From NCBI RefSeq assembly GCF_007859945.1, contig NZ_SJPQ01000001.1, positions 372,001 to 436,000 on the forward strand: a stretch of DNA of 64,000 nucleotides, written 5' to 3'. Source of the DNA: Pseudobythopirellula maris. Its GTDB lineage: Bacteria; Planctomycetota; Planctomycetia; Pirellulales; Lacipirellulaceae. The translations under genes and the position numbers were made by a program. Below, piece after piece: positions 1 through 8,988 of this stretch (position 1 is the first letter of the stretch; the number at the start of each line of letters is the position of its first letter). The notes under the pieces were generated by a model, which was given only the letters and a program-made list of their open reading frames with translations, ran no database searches and was not told where the DNA came from.

Positions 1-73
1 GAGGCGCGGCCCGCTTTCTGATTCTAGTGGGCCAGCATGTTCGGCAGTAGTGGCTAGCGTCTGCTCAGCGTGC

Positions 74-1321
74 CTAGTTCTCGTCGGCGTACTCGAGTTG
101 CACCGCAACGATCTCGTCGCGACGCGAGAAGAAGGCGTCGATCACCCGCGGGTCGAAATGGGTTCCACTCTCCTCGCGGAGGATGGCGAAACACCTCTCG
201 AGCGGGAACGCCTCCTTGTAGCAGCGTCGGCTGCTCAGCGCGTCGAACACGTCGGCCACGGCGGTGATGCGGCCCTCCATCGGGATGTCTTCGCCCGCCA
301 GGCCCACCGGGTAACCGCTGCCGTCCCACCACTCGTGGTGGGTCAGCGCGATGCGGCGGGCCATGGCCAGCAACGGCGAGGTGGCGCCGCTGAGGATCTT
401 GGCGCCGATCGAAGAGTGCTCGCGCATCATGCCCTCCTCCTCGATCGTGCATTGTTGCAGAATGCGTTTTCCGAAGTTGCAGTGCTTCTTCATGAACGCG
501 AACTCTTCTTCGGTCAGCTTGCCCGGCTTGAGCAGCACGTCGTCGCCGATGCCGATCTTGCCGACATCGTGGAGCTGGGCGGCCTGCTCCAGCTGGTCGG
601 CGTCGTGCGGGTTCATGCCGAGGGCCTCGCCGATCAACCGGGCGTAGCGGCCCACGCGCAGCACGTGGAACCCGGTGTCGTTGTCGCGGTACTCGGAGGC
701 GCGGGCCAGGCAATGGGCCACCTCGCGTTGGGCGTGTTGCAGCTCGGCGGTGCGCGAAGCGACGGCCTCCTCGAGGTTGCGGCTGTAAGAGGCGAGCCGG
801 TCTTGGTAAGCCTTCGACCGCAGCACGTTCTTGATGCGCGGCGCGAGCTCGGTCGGGTCGATCGGTTTGTTGAGGAAGTCGGCCGCGCCCGCTTCGAGCG
901 CTTGCTTGCGTGTCTCTCGGTCGCTGACCGCCGTGAGGATGATCACCGGAGTCTCGCGCAGCTTGTCGGCGCGGCCGAGGCGATCGAGGATCTCCAAACC
1001 GCTCACGCCGGGCATCATCAGGTCGAGCAGCAAGAGATCGGGCTTTTCATGCTCGACCATCTTCTCCGCGTTCTCGGCCTGGTTGGTCGTGACGAAGTTG
1101 ACGTAGCCCTCCAGCTCGAGCAACCGCCGGACCACCTTCACGTTGACCGGCTCGTCGTCGACGATCATCAACCGCGATCCGAGCAGCGACTCTTCCGAGG
1201 GCTGGCATTGGGCGTCCGAGACCGGCATTCCCGGGGACGGCTCCACCGCCTCTTCGATCGTAGGCGTGGGGGGCAGCGGGACCGCGCAGGTGTCGGCGGC
1301 GGAGGGTGTCATGGTGCTCAT
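74..1321 (-). CDS. Response regulator with HD-GYP domain (RpfG-like c-di-GMP phosphodiesterase)
   Basis: The 415-residue protein has a receiver domain (about residues 50-165), a short helical linker and an HD-GYP domain (about 200-400). The receiver has the acidic pair in IVDDEP, the phospho-acceptor Asp100 in LLLLDLMMP and the lysine in NKPIDP. The HD-GYP part has the metal-binding pair His251-Asp252 in HDVGKIGIGD and a GYP motif at 336-338 in WWDGSGYP. Proteins of this family hydrolyse cyclic di-GMP when the receiver is phosphorylated. The gene lies 40 bp downstream of a hybrid histidine kinase on the same strand, so that kinase is the probable partner. The first 45 residues are proline-rich and look disordered. 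The family call is secure; activity on c-di-GMP is inferred from the motifs. Confidence 0.93.
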   Translation of the reverse strand: MSTMTPSAADTCAVPLPPTPTIEEAVEPSPGMPVSDAQCQPSEESLLGSRLMIVDDEPVNVKVVRRLLELEGYVNFVTTNQAENAEKMVEHEKPDLLLLDLMMPGVSGLEILDRLGRADKLRETPVIILTAVSDRETRKQALEAGAADFLNKPIDPTELAPRIKNVLRSKAYQDRLASYSRNLEEAVASRTAELQHAQREVAHCLARASEYRDNDTGFHVLRVGRYARLIGEALGMNPHDADQLEQAAQLHDVGKIGIGDDVLLKPGKLTEEEFAFMKKHCNFGKRILQQCTIEEEGMMREHSSIGAKILSGATSPLLAMARRIALTHHEWWDGSGYPVGLAGEDIPMEGRITAVADVFDALSSRRCYKEAFPLERCFAILREESGTHFDPRVIDAFFSRRDEIVAVQLEYADEN

Positions 1322-1361
1322 AATCAGTACTTATCTATTCGGGTGAACGCGTCACCTGAAA

Positions 1362-4304
1362 TCAAATGGAAGCGGTCACCCGTTCCGTAATCGAATTCAG
1401 CTCTGCAATCAAAGTATCGACGCCCTCGGCTTTCTTCTCGGCAGCCAGCTGCTCGAGACGCGAAGCCGTATCGGTGAACGCCTCGTAACCGGCCGTGCCG
1501 CCGGCGCCCTTGAGGGCGTGGGCCTGGTCGCGCAGCTGGTCGTACTCGCCCCCCGACGCCGCGACCTGCATCGCGCCGAGCCTCTCCGGCAACCCCTTCA
1601 CGAAATCGACAACGATCTCGCGGATCTCCGGGTCGTCGAGCGGCAGCGAGCACTCGACCTTGGTCGTGCGGGGGCGGGTCTCGGTGGCCTCGGCCGGGGC
1701 GGCCGTGTCCATGAGCGAGGAATGGATCATGCCGATCAGTTTGTCGCTGTTGACCGGCTTCGAAAGGTAGTCCGAGCAGCCGGCTTCCTGGCAGCGTTCG
1801 CGGTCGCCCTTCATCGCGTGGGCGGTCAAGGCGATGATCGGGCCCTCGAAGCCGCGTTCGCGGAGCTTGCGGCTGGCGGTGTAGCCGTCCATCACCGGCA
1901 TCTGCATGTCCATCAGCACGACGTCCGCGGGGTTCTCGTCGAAACGCCGTAGGGCGATCTCGCCGTTCTCGGCCATCACGACCTCCGCCCCGCGGCGGCG
2001 GAGCAGCAACGCGATCAGCTTGCGGTTGGTGTCGCCGTCGTCGACCAGCAACACGCGGACGTTGCCCAGATCGGCGTCGGCCCGCTCGCCAACGAGCACG
2101 TCGCCGCGCGACTGGGCCTCGGGGTTGTCGGTCATCTCGACACCGGTCAAGTCGCCGGCGTCCAAGGCGATGGTGAACTCGCTTCCCTCGCCCACTTGGC
2201 TGGCGACCGTCAGGTCGCCGCCCAGGGCGCGGGTGATGTTGCGGCTGATCGCGAGCCCCAGCCCCGTCCCGCCGAACTGGCGTGTGACGCTGCTGTCGGC
2301 CTGCACAAAGGGATCGAAGATCTGCGTGAGTTTGTCGTCCGCGATGCCGACGCCGCTGTCGAGCACCGTGATCTTGAGCACGCCGCCCTGCCCCACGTGG
2401 TGCAGCTTCGCGACGATCTTCACGCCGCCGCGGTCGGTGAACTTGATGGCGTTGCCAACCACGTTGAGCAGCAACTGCTTGAGACGGTGCGGGTCGGACT
2501 GGACGAAGTCGGGGGCCCCGCCTTCCCAGCTGTAGTCGAGGTCGATGCCTTTTTCCTGCGCCCGCACGCGGAGAGCAGAGACGACCTCGGCCACGACCTG
2601 GTGCGGCGCGAACGCCACGCGTTCGACCTGGAGTTGGCCGGCCTCGATCTTCGAGAGATCCAGCACGTCGTTGATCAGCGTGAGCAGGTGCCGGCCGCTG
2701 CTGGCGATGGTGCGCAGGTGGTCGCTGCGGTCCGCATCGCGGCCGTCGTCGTCACGCAACAAGATGTCGGTGAAGCCCAGGATCGCGTTGAGCGGCGTGC
2801 GGATCTCGTGACTCATGTTGGCGAGGAACTGGCTCTTCGTCCGGTTGGCGAGCTCCGCCTGATCCCTCGCCTTGAGGATCTCCTCTTCTTGCTGTCGGCG
2901 TTCGGTGATGTCGGACTGGGTGGCGATAAAGTGCGTCAACTCGCCGCTCTCGTCGAACACGGGGTCGATCTCGAGCGAGATCCAGTACGCCTCGCCGCTC
3001 TTGGAGTAGTTGACGATCTCTTCGCTGACGGTCTGACGCAGCTTCAGCCGCTCGGAGATCCGCTTGGCGGTGTCGGGGTCGGTGTCGGGGCCATGAAGCA
3101 ACTCGCCCGGTTTGCGGCCGACGATGTCCCTGAGGCTGTACTCGGTCATCTCGGTGAACGCGCGATTGACCCACTCGGTCTGGCCGTTGCTGTTGGCGAT
3201 GATCACCGAGTTGCGTGTTTTGTCGGCCACCAGCGAGAGCTTGCGGATCACCTCGTTCGAGGCCCGCAGACGCTCGGCCGCGAGACGCGACTGGTGGATG
3301 TCTTGGGCCACCGCGATGACGTGGTCGGGCTCGCCGTCGTCGTTCAAGCAGAGCGAGACGGTGAGCTTGACCCACACCTCTTCGCCCGTCTTGCGGAGGT
3401 AGCGTTTCTCGTACTCGGCCTTGTCGATCTTGCGCGCGAGGAGGTTGTCGATTTTGTGGAGGTTCCTGTCCAGGTCTTCGGGGTGTGTGAAGTCCTGGAA
3501 GTGCATCCCGATCGCTTCTTCGGGGTCGTAGCCGATGATCTCGCAGTAGCGGTCGTTGACCCGCAGGATGCGGCCATCGGGATCGGTGTGGCACATGCCG
3601 ACGGCGGCTTGGTCGAAACTGGCGCGGAACCGGCGCTCGCTGCGCAGCACCTCGCCGGCCGCCAGTTCGAGCTCCACGCCGTTCTCGGCCAGCTGACGCA
3701 TCTCGCGGACGCTTTGCGAGATCGTGATCCACAGCACGACCACCTCGAACAACACCCAGCCCGCGTGCTCGAGCCAGCGGTACTCGCCGGGGATCATCGT
3801 GCCGAAGATCGACTGCGGCCACAGCACGCCACGTATGTAGTGGTCGGCGGCGACAATCAAGACCGGCGGCAGCAGCACACGCCAGTCACGGTACGCCGCC
3901 AAGAAAGCCAGCGAGCCGAAGATATGGAAGTGCGCCTCGATCCGGCCCCCCAACAGATGGATCAGCAAGCTGGAGAACAGCACCTGAGCACAACCGATCA
4001 CGATGCGAGTCGACAGCCGCCCGGGGCGCCACACCGCCAGCGCCGTCGGCACACAAGCCAGCAGCCCACCGACGATCGCCGCGAACTCGACGTGCGGGTG
4101 CACGTCGCTCTTGGCGCCGATCCAGGTGTAGGGCGTGTACCAACCGGCTAGCAGCAGAGACGCGATCCACTGCAACTGCAGCAGCACCGCGAACATGCGG
4201 TCGGTGCGGGTATGGATCTCTTGCGAGTGCGTAGCAAACCGGCGCTCGACCGCTTCGCGCGCCGTGTCGTTGTGCTCGCCAGTGAGTTTGAATTCAGCGC
4301 TCAT
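1362..4304 (-). CDS. Membrane-bound hybrid histidine kinase (PAS-PAS-HisKA-HATPase-REC-HPt)
   Basis: This 980-residue protein starts with about five hydrophobic segments (residues 38-200), followed by two PAS/PAC domains (about 220-345 and 350-470), a HisKA dimerisation domain with phospho-His499 in MSHEIRTPLN, an HATPase_c domain with GTGLGLAIS (near 680), a receiver with Asp799 in VVLMDMQMP and an HPt domain with His929 in DQAHALKG. It therefore carries a full internal His-Asp-His relay able to pass phosphate to a separate regulator, and the HD-GYP protein encoded 40 bp downstream fits that role. The membrane part is histidine-bearing (HFHIFGSLAF, then ADHYIRG), which suggests a bound cofactor or metal, but the ligand is unknown. 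Its start lies 5 bp after the stop of the RedB-like gene, so the three genes are probably one transcript. Confidence 0.93.
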   Translation of the reverse strand: MSAEFKLTGEHNDTAREAVERRFATHSQEIHTRTDRMFAVLLQLQWIASLLLAGWYTPYTWIGAKSDVHPHVEFAAIVGGLLACVPTALAVWRPGRLSTRIVIGCAQVLFSSLLIHLLGGRIEAHFHIFGSLAFLAAYRDWRVLLPPVLIVAADHYIRGVLWPQSIFGTMIPGEYRWLEHAGWVLFEVVVLWITISQSVREMRQLAENGVELELAAGEVLRSERRFRASFDQAAVGMCHTDPDGRILRVNDRYCEIIGYDPEEAIGMHFQDFTHPEDLDRNLHKIDNLLARKIDKAEYEKRYLRKTGEEVWVKLTVSLCLNDDGEPDHVIAVAQDIHQSRLAAERLRASNEVIRKLSLVADKTRNSVIIANSNGQTEWVNRAFTEMTEYSLRDIVGRKPGELLHGPDTDPDTAKRISERLKLRQTVSEEIVNYSKSGEAYWISLEIDPVFDESGELTHFIATQSDITERRQQEEEILKARDQAELANRTKSQFLANMSHEIRTPLNAILGFTDILLRDDDGRDADRSDHLRTIASSGRHLLTLINDVLDLSKIEAGQLQVERVAFAPHQVVAEVVSALRVRAQEKGIDLDYSWEGGAPDFVQSDPHRLKQLLLNVVGNAIKFTDRGGVKIVAKLHHVGQGGVLKITVLDSGVGIADDKLTQIFDPFVQADSSVTRQFGGTGLGLAISRNITRALGGDLTVASQVGEGSEFTIALDAGDLTGVEMTDNPEAQSRGDVLVGERADADLGNVRVLLVDDGDTNRKLIALLLRRRGAEVVMAENGEIALRRFDENPADVVLMDMQMPVMDGYTASRKLRERGFEGPIIALTAHAMKGDRERCQEAGCSDYLSKPVNSDKLIGMIHSSLMDTAAPAEATETRPRTTKVECSLPLDDPEIREIVVDFVKGLPERLGAMQVAASGGEYDQLRDQAHALKGAGGTAGYEAFTDTASRLEQLAAEKKAEGVDTLIAELNSITERVTASI

Positions 4305-4309
4305 CGGTA

Positions 4310-4984
4310 TTACTGCCCGTTCACCTTACGCGGCGGTTGCTCGATCATTGCGGTTTGCCTGTAACCTCCCTCACGTTCTTCGGCTTCCGGAGCGAGGCAA
4401 AGGCGGCAGCCGAACACCGGCGCCGTGTGCGACACCGGATATCTTGCGTCGTGTGCGATCGCCTTGCCGAGCCATTTGGCGCCGATGTTGTCGCCTTCGT
4501 GCCCCCGGGAGAGGGTTACCCCGCCGCCGAAAAGACGCGTTCCCTCAGGCGAAAAAAGCAGCACGGCTCCGCTGGTGGAAACGCCGAAGCGGCTCGCTTC
4601 GACACCACCGACGTCTTCAAACACTTCGGCGCCAGGCAACGCGAGCAAATCGCGTCGTGTCGGCGTGTTGCGCCAAGCCTCGTCGGAGGGTGAGATCTCG
4701 CGTGGAATCGTCGCAATGACACGCACCGCCGGGGGGGAGTCGCTGCCTGCGAGCACCTTACGCAACTCAGCGACCGAGGCGCGGGTGCAGGGGCATTTGG
4801 GGTGGACGAAGAACAGCAGCGTTTGCCGGCTCGCGTCGAGGGCGATCGCGCTGTGGGGGCGCCACGCTTTCGCGTACGCGTCCGCAGCCTCTGCGGCGTA
4901 ACCGTAGGCGAGCATCACCTGGTACTGCCACCCGAGCGCGACGGCCCAGAGCGTGAGGATGGTTGGTATGAGAATAAATCGCAT
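4310..4984 (-). CDS. RedB-like thioredoxin-fold membrane protein
   Basis: This protein of about 224 residues has one N-terminal membrane segment (FILIPTILTLWAVALGW) and then a thioredoxin-like domain. The expected active-site region reads FFVHPKCPCTRAS, a CPC motif rather than CxxC, as in planctomycete proteins annotated RedB. A second cysteine pair (GCRLC) lies near the C terminus. I chose ATG 4984, directly before the hydrophobic segment, over an in-frame TTG at 5023. It would face the periplasm, anchored in the inner membrane. It is the first gene of the cassette with the hybrid kinase and the HD-GYP regulator, so a role in redox or metal sensing for that kinase is plausible but not shown. 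The RedB name is from memory of the family and is less certain than the fold. Confidence 0.7.
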   Translation of the reverse strand: MRFILIPTILTLWAVALGWQYQVMLAYGYAAEAADAYAKAWRPHSAIALDASRQTLLFFVHPKCPCTRASVAELRKVLAGSDSPPAVRVIATIPREISPSDEAWRNTPTRRDLLALPGAEVFEDVGGVEASRFGVSTSGAVLLFSPEGTRLFGGGVTLSRGHEGDNIGAKWLGKAIAHDARYPVSHTAPVFGCRLCLAPEAEEREGGYRQTAMIEQPPRKVNGQ

Positions 4985-5175
4985 CGGATCAGTGTGGCGG
5001 AACGGTAGCTTGGGCTCGCGCAACCTTAGCGCAAGACTTCCCTCTAAAATCTGGTGCGTAAATGTACGTCGCTAAAAGCGTTGAGCTGGGCAGAGAGCCC
5101 GAACTTGCTGACAACCGTCTCTCGGGCGCCGGCTGCAACGCTGAGACCGATTCTGCGGGCGCAGTGGCGAGCCTT

Positions 5176-5330
5176 AGAGCGGTTTTCGAATAGGTGTGGA
5201 CGAGCGGGGAAGCGATTGGCGGCGTGGCGAGGAAGCCGAAGCAGGCAATGCGGTGCATTGTCGATGCAGGCTGACGAAGCCATGACGCCGATCGCGAGCC
5301 GAGCGTCTACACCTATGAGCAAACCGCTCT
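5176..5330. repeat. 155-nt imperfect palindrome, MITE-like
   Basis: The 27-nt outer arms at 5176-5202 and 5304-5330 are reverse complements with four mismatches; they begin AGAGCGGTTT and end AAACCGCTCT. Pairing continues inward (GCGATTGGCG near 5212 against CGCCGATCGC near 5286) to a centre at CAATGC-ggt-GCATTG (5246-5260). The whole element is thus one long imperfect hairpin without coding capacity. It lies between the RedB-like gene and the end of the RND operon. I saw no second copy in this window. A miniature inverted-repeat element or a REP-like intergenic palindrome are the likeliest explanations. Confidence 0.7.
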
Positions 5331-5368
5331 AGAGAGCCCCATCCAAGGGAGCTGCAGGGCGCGCAGCT

Positions 5369-5398
5369 GTTGCACAAGCCTTCAATGGCTCGTGCAAC
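5369..5398 (-). terminator. Hairpin downstream of the RND pump gene
   Basis: A 12-bp stem (GTTGCACAAGCC at 5369-5380 with GGCTCGTGCAAC at 5387-5398) closes a 6-nt loop, with one position that is a G-U pair in RNA. It begins 31 nt beyond the stop codon of the efflux pump. No U-run follows, so it may be a processing or factor-dependent end. A second small hairpin (AGCTGC/GCAGCT, near 5350-5368) lies next to it. Confidence 0.45.
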
Positions 5399-5429
5399 GG
5401 TAGCCCTGAACCACAGAGAAGCGCGTTGG

Positions 5430-8400
5430 TCAGCGCAGCTGAGCGGGCAGATTCGAGGCCGAGTCGCTCTGCTCAGATACGCCGCCCTCTAGAGAACCGT
5501 GATGGCCATCGAGATCGCGGGGCGTGTGCCCGAGCGAGGCCGTCTCGGGGCGTCGCCAGATGGCCAAAGCCAAGCTGAAGAGCGTCGGCACCAGCACCAG
5601 CGTGAAGACCGTCGAGAGCAGCAGCCCGCCGAGCACCACGCTGCCAAGGCCGCGGTAGAGCTCGCTGCCGGCGCCAGGGAACAGCACCAGCGGGGCGAGC
5701 CCCAGCACCGTGGTGGTGGTCGTCATGAAGATCGGCCGGATGCGGGTGCGAACGCTCTCGAGAATCGCCTCACGCGGGGCCATCGCTTCTTCGTCCATGT
5801 GGATCAGCGATTGGTGGACGATCAGGATCGGGTTGTTCACCACCGTGCCAATCAGCACCACGAACCCGAGCATCGTCAGCACGTCGAGCGGCTGGAGCAC
5901 GAACTGGTTGAGCGCGGCCAGGCCGAGCACACCGCCCGCGGCGCCGAGCGGCACCGTGAGGATGATCACCAGCGGGTAGACCCACGACTCGAACAAGGCG
6001 GCCATCAGCAGGTAAGTGATCAGCACCGCCAGCATGACATTGAAACGCAACGCCTTCCACGTCTCAGAGAGCTTGTCGGCCGTTCCCGCCAGGGCGATGC
6101 GGTAGCCGCCATTGAGGTCGCCGCCTTCGCGCATCGGCATGACGATCTCGTCATTGATGCGACGCATCGCCTCTTCGAGCGGCGCCTCGGGCGGGGGCGA
6201 CACCTGGACCGTGATCGCTCGGACCCGCTCGCGGTGGTTGATCTGTTCCGGACCGCTGGAGAGCGTGACATCGGCGAGCGTGTCGAGCGGCACGAGCTGC
6301 CCCCGGGCCGTCGCCACCGGCACGGCGGCGACGCGGTGGGTCTCGTCCGCAAACTTGGCCTCGCCGATGACGCGCAGATCAATCTTCTTTCCTTCGTGGA
6401 AGTAGTCCCCCACAAAGGCGCCGTCGACCAGCGCGTCGACCGTGAAGCCGAGTTCGGCGGAACTCATCTCCAACTCGGCCGAGGTCAACAGCTTGGGGGT
6501 GATGTGCAGCTCGGGGCTCGACAGGTCGGTGCTCGGCACGGGACGGGCCTGCGTGCCCGGGTACAGACCGCTGACCCCCATGCCGCCCGCCTCTTTGGGC
6601 GTGAGAATCTTGTTGCCCAACTCGGCGAGGCGCTCGATCTCGGGCCCCGTGATCTCGATGTCGATCGTCCGCCCCCCCTGCAAGCCTTGCTCGAACAAGC
6701 TTTTCTGGAAAGCGACCAAGAAGGTGCCGGGCAACCGGGCCCCGAGCCCTTGCAGCACGGGGATGAGTTCGCTGGCGCGGAGCGGGTCGGCCGCACGCAC
6801 GCCTAAGAAAACCGAGCCGCCGTCGCGGACGACGAAGAAGAAGTCGTAAATCGCCGGGCCGTCGAGCTCCTCCATGTCGGTGTCGGGGTAGACGTCCCAG
6901 TAAGGCTGGAGCATCCCCTCGACCTGCTCGCCCATCGAGAGAAGCTGGTCGACGTTGTACCCGGGCGGCGGCAGGATGAGGGCCAGGATCAGGTTGCGGT
7001 TGCCTGTCGGCAAGTACTCGACCTGCGGCCAGAACGCCAGGGTGACACCCACCGCCAAGCCGACCAGGATGACCACGGTGGCGAGCTGCCGGAAGACGCC
7101 GCGGAGGATCCAGCCGTTGAGGCCCACGATCGCGCCGGCGTAGCGGCCGCCGAAGGCCTCGGCGGCGCGGTCGGCGGCGTCGCCCTGGGGCAGCGGCTCG
7201 TCCTCGTGCCCCGGCTTGCGGCGGAACAGCCGCGCCGAGGCGGTGGGGATCATCGTGATGGACACGATGAGCGAGAGCCCGACCGCGGCGCTAATCGCCA
7301 GGGCGATGTCGCGGAACAGCTGGCCCGCCTCTTCCTCAATGAACACCACGGGCAGGAACACGGCGATCGTGGTCAGGGTCGACGAAACGACCGCCCCCCA
7401 CACCTCGCCCGCGCCGCGCACGGCGGCGATCCAGGCCGGCTCGCCGAGCGTGTCGTGACGCCGATAGATGTTCTCCAGCACCACCACGGCGTTGTCGACC
7501 AGCATGCCGACGGCGAACGCCAAGCCGGCCAGGCTGATCACGTTGAGCGAGCGGCCCAGCAAACCGAGCACCAAGAACGTGCCGATGATGCTCACCGGGA
7601 TGGCGAGCCCAACCACCAGCGCACCGCGGGCGAACCAGAAGCCGGCAAACAGCACCAGCGCGAGCGTCACCGCGAACCACCAAGGTGACAAGGTGGTCGC
7701 GGCGATCGCGGTGGCCACGATCAGCGGCGCGAACAGCAGCGTCCGCACGCCGAAGTGCAGGAACGACATCAGCACGACCATCGTCAGGGCGCCGCCGATG
7801 AAGATGTTCTGCTGAACGAGGTTCACCGACGAATCGATGTACTCCGTCTCGTCGTAGACCTGCATCAGCTCGAGCCCCATCGGCCCGAGGATGTCTTGGT
7901 TGAGATCGTGGTTGACTTGCCGCAGCTCGGCCATCACGTCGAGCACGTTCGCGCCGGTGTCGCGGATGCAGTTCACGGCGATGTTTGACTCGCCGAACCG
8001 CTGCACCAAGCCGGTCGGTTTCTTGTAGCCCAGGGTCACTTCGGCGACGTCGCGAACGTAGACCGGCGCCCCGTCTCGGACGGCGAGCAGTTGGTCGCCC
8101 ACCTGCTCGGGTGAACGGAATTCGCCGAGCGAACGGACGACCCAACGACGCTTGCCCTCCCAAAAGTCGCCCGCCGAGGTGTCGCGGTTTTGCCCCTGCA
8201 GCACGTCGCGCACGCGGCCGAGCGTGAGCTGCCGGGCCGCCAGTTCTTCGGGGTCGACGACGACCTGCAGCTCCTCCTCGAGCCCGCCGATGACGTTGGC
8301 CTGCGAGACGCCGCTCACCCGCTCGAAACGGGCCTCGATCTCGTCCTCGGCGAACCGTCGCAGCTTCTGCACCTCGAGGTCGGCGGGCGGCAGCAGTTCG

Positions 8401-8978
8401 GCGACGGCCGGCTCCTCTTCGGCCAACTTGCGCAACCGCAGCATGCTGAGCCCCACGTTCCGCGAAGAGGTCGCCCGGCGGACGCGGTCGGCGAGTTCGG
8501 GGTGTTTGGCGGCGAACGCGTCGATCTCTGCGTCGGAGGCGGGCGTGGCGCTGAGGATGAACCAAGCGATCGGCTGGTTCGAGCTGTTGGCCGTGGTGAT
8601 GACCGGCTGGTTGGCCTCGACCGGGTACTCGCGGACCTGCTGCAAGCGGCTGTTCACCTTCAGCAGCGCTTGGTCCATGTCGGTGCCGACGTTGAACTCG
8701 ATCGTGATCACGCCGCGCGAGTCGTTGCACTCGGCCGAGAGCTTGCGGGCCCCCTCGACGCCCTTGAGCTGTTCCTCCTGCTCGACGACGATCTCGCGCT
8801 CGACCTCCTGCGGGCTGGCGCCGGGCCAGTCGGTGGTGATCGTGATCGTGGGGGTCTCGACCTCGGGCGTGAGCTGCATCGGCATGCGCAGCAGCGACAC
8901 GCAGCCGAACAGCGCCAGCAGCAACACGCCGACCGACACCTTCACCGGATTCTTGACGAAGCCTTCCAGCAGATTCAT
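5430..8978 (-). CDS. RND efflux pump permease (HAE1/AcrB-like) with two insertions
   Basis: This inner-membrane proton-driven efflux pump has about 1182 residues from ATG 8978, the start directly before MNLLEGFVKNPVKVSV, the usual first RND helix. A longer frame reaches 9044 but adds a non-conserved leader and would overlap the adaptor gene. Family marks include the tandem periplasmic porter domains and the VGMLVDNAVVVLENI motif of helix 4 with its conserved Asp. Compared with the second, conventional pump in this window (1044 residues), it has about 65 extra residues in the first porter domain (about 142-207) and about 43 extra hydrophobic residues (about 410-452) before AIPVSIIGTF, probably an added helical hairpin. 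It is the last gene of the marR-adaptor-pump operon. The substrate is unknown. Confidence 0.94.
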   Translation of the reverse strand: MNLLEGFVKNPVKVSVGVLLLALFGCVSLLRMPMQLTPEVETPTITITTDWPGASPQEVEREIVVEQEEQLKGVEGARKLSAECNDSRGVITIEFNVGTDMDQALLKVNSRLQQVREYPVEANQPVITTANSSNQPIAWFILSATPASDAEIDAFAAKHPELADRVRRATSSRNVGLSMLRLRKLAEEEPAVAELLPPADLEVQKLRRFAEDEIEARFERVSGVSQANVIGGLEEELQVVVDPEELAARQLTLGRVRDVLQGQNRDTSAGDFWEGKRRWVVRSLGEFRSPEQVGDQLLAVRDGAPVYVRDVAEVTLGYKKPTGLVQRFGESNIAVNCIRDTGANVLDVMAELRQVNHDLNQDILGPMGLELMQVYDETEYIDSSVNLVQQNIFIGGALTMVVLMSFLHFGVRTLLFAPLIVATAIAATTLSPWWFAVTLALVLFAGFWFARGALVVGLAIPVSIIGTFLVLGLLGRSLNVISLAGLAFAVGMLVDNAVVVLENIYRRHDTLGEPAWIAAVRGAGEVWGAVVSSTLTTIAVFLPVVFIEEEAGQLFRDIALAISAAVGLSLIVSITMIPTASARLFRRKPGHEDEPLPQGDAADRAAEAFGGRYAGAIVGLNGWILRGVFRQLATVVILVGLAVGVTLAFWPQVEYLPTGNRNLILALILPPPGYNVDQLLSMGEQVEGMLQPYWDVYPDTDMEELDGPAIYDFFFVVRDGGSVFLGVRAADPLRASELIPVLQGLGARLPGTFLVAFQKSLFEQGLQGGRTIDIEITGPEIERLAELGNKILTPKEAGGMGVSGLYPGTQARPVPSTDLSSPELHITPKLLTSAELEMSSAELGFTVDALVDGAFVGDYFHEGKKIDLRVIGEAKFADETHRVAAVPVATARGQLVPLDTLADVTLSSGPEQINHRERVRAITVQVSPPPEAPLEEAMRRINDEIVMPMREGGDLNGGYRIALAGTADKLSETWKALRFNVMLAVLITYLLMAALFESWVYPLVIILTVPLGAAGGVLGLAALNQFVLQPLDVLTMLGFVVLIGTVVNNPILIVHQSLIHMDEEAMAPREAILESVRTRIRPIFMTTTTTVLGLAPLVLFPGAGSELYRGLGSVVLGGLLLSTVFTLVLVPTLFSLALAIWRRPETASLGHTPRDLDGHHGSLEGGVSEQSDSASNLPAQLR

Positions 8979-8988
8979 CGTGCGAAAC

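Noticed and set aside
1-73. GGCCC/GGGCC pairing downstream of the HD-GYP gene as a terminator
   Set aside because: Only five to six base pairs around a long loop and no U-run; too weak to support.
2196-4151. Long plus-strand open frame (651 codons) opposite the hybrid kinase, and similar long frames opposite other genes
   Set aside because: These are antisense shadows of GC-rich coding sequence. The translations are rich in Val, Gly, Asp and Arg and have no family motifs, while the opposite strand holds complete domains.
5176-5330. The palindrome read as a small protein gene or a classical ncRNA
   Set aside because: The small frames crossing it have no ribosome site or family likeness, and there is no promoter or terminator pattern specific to it.
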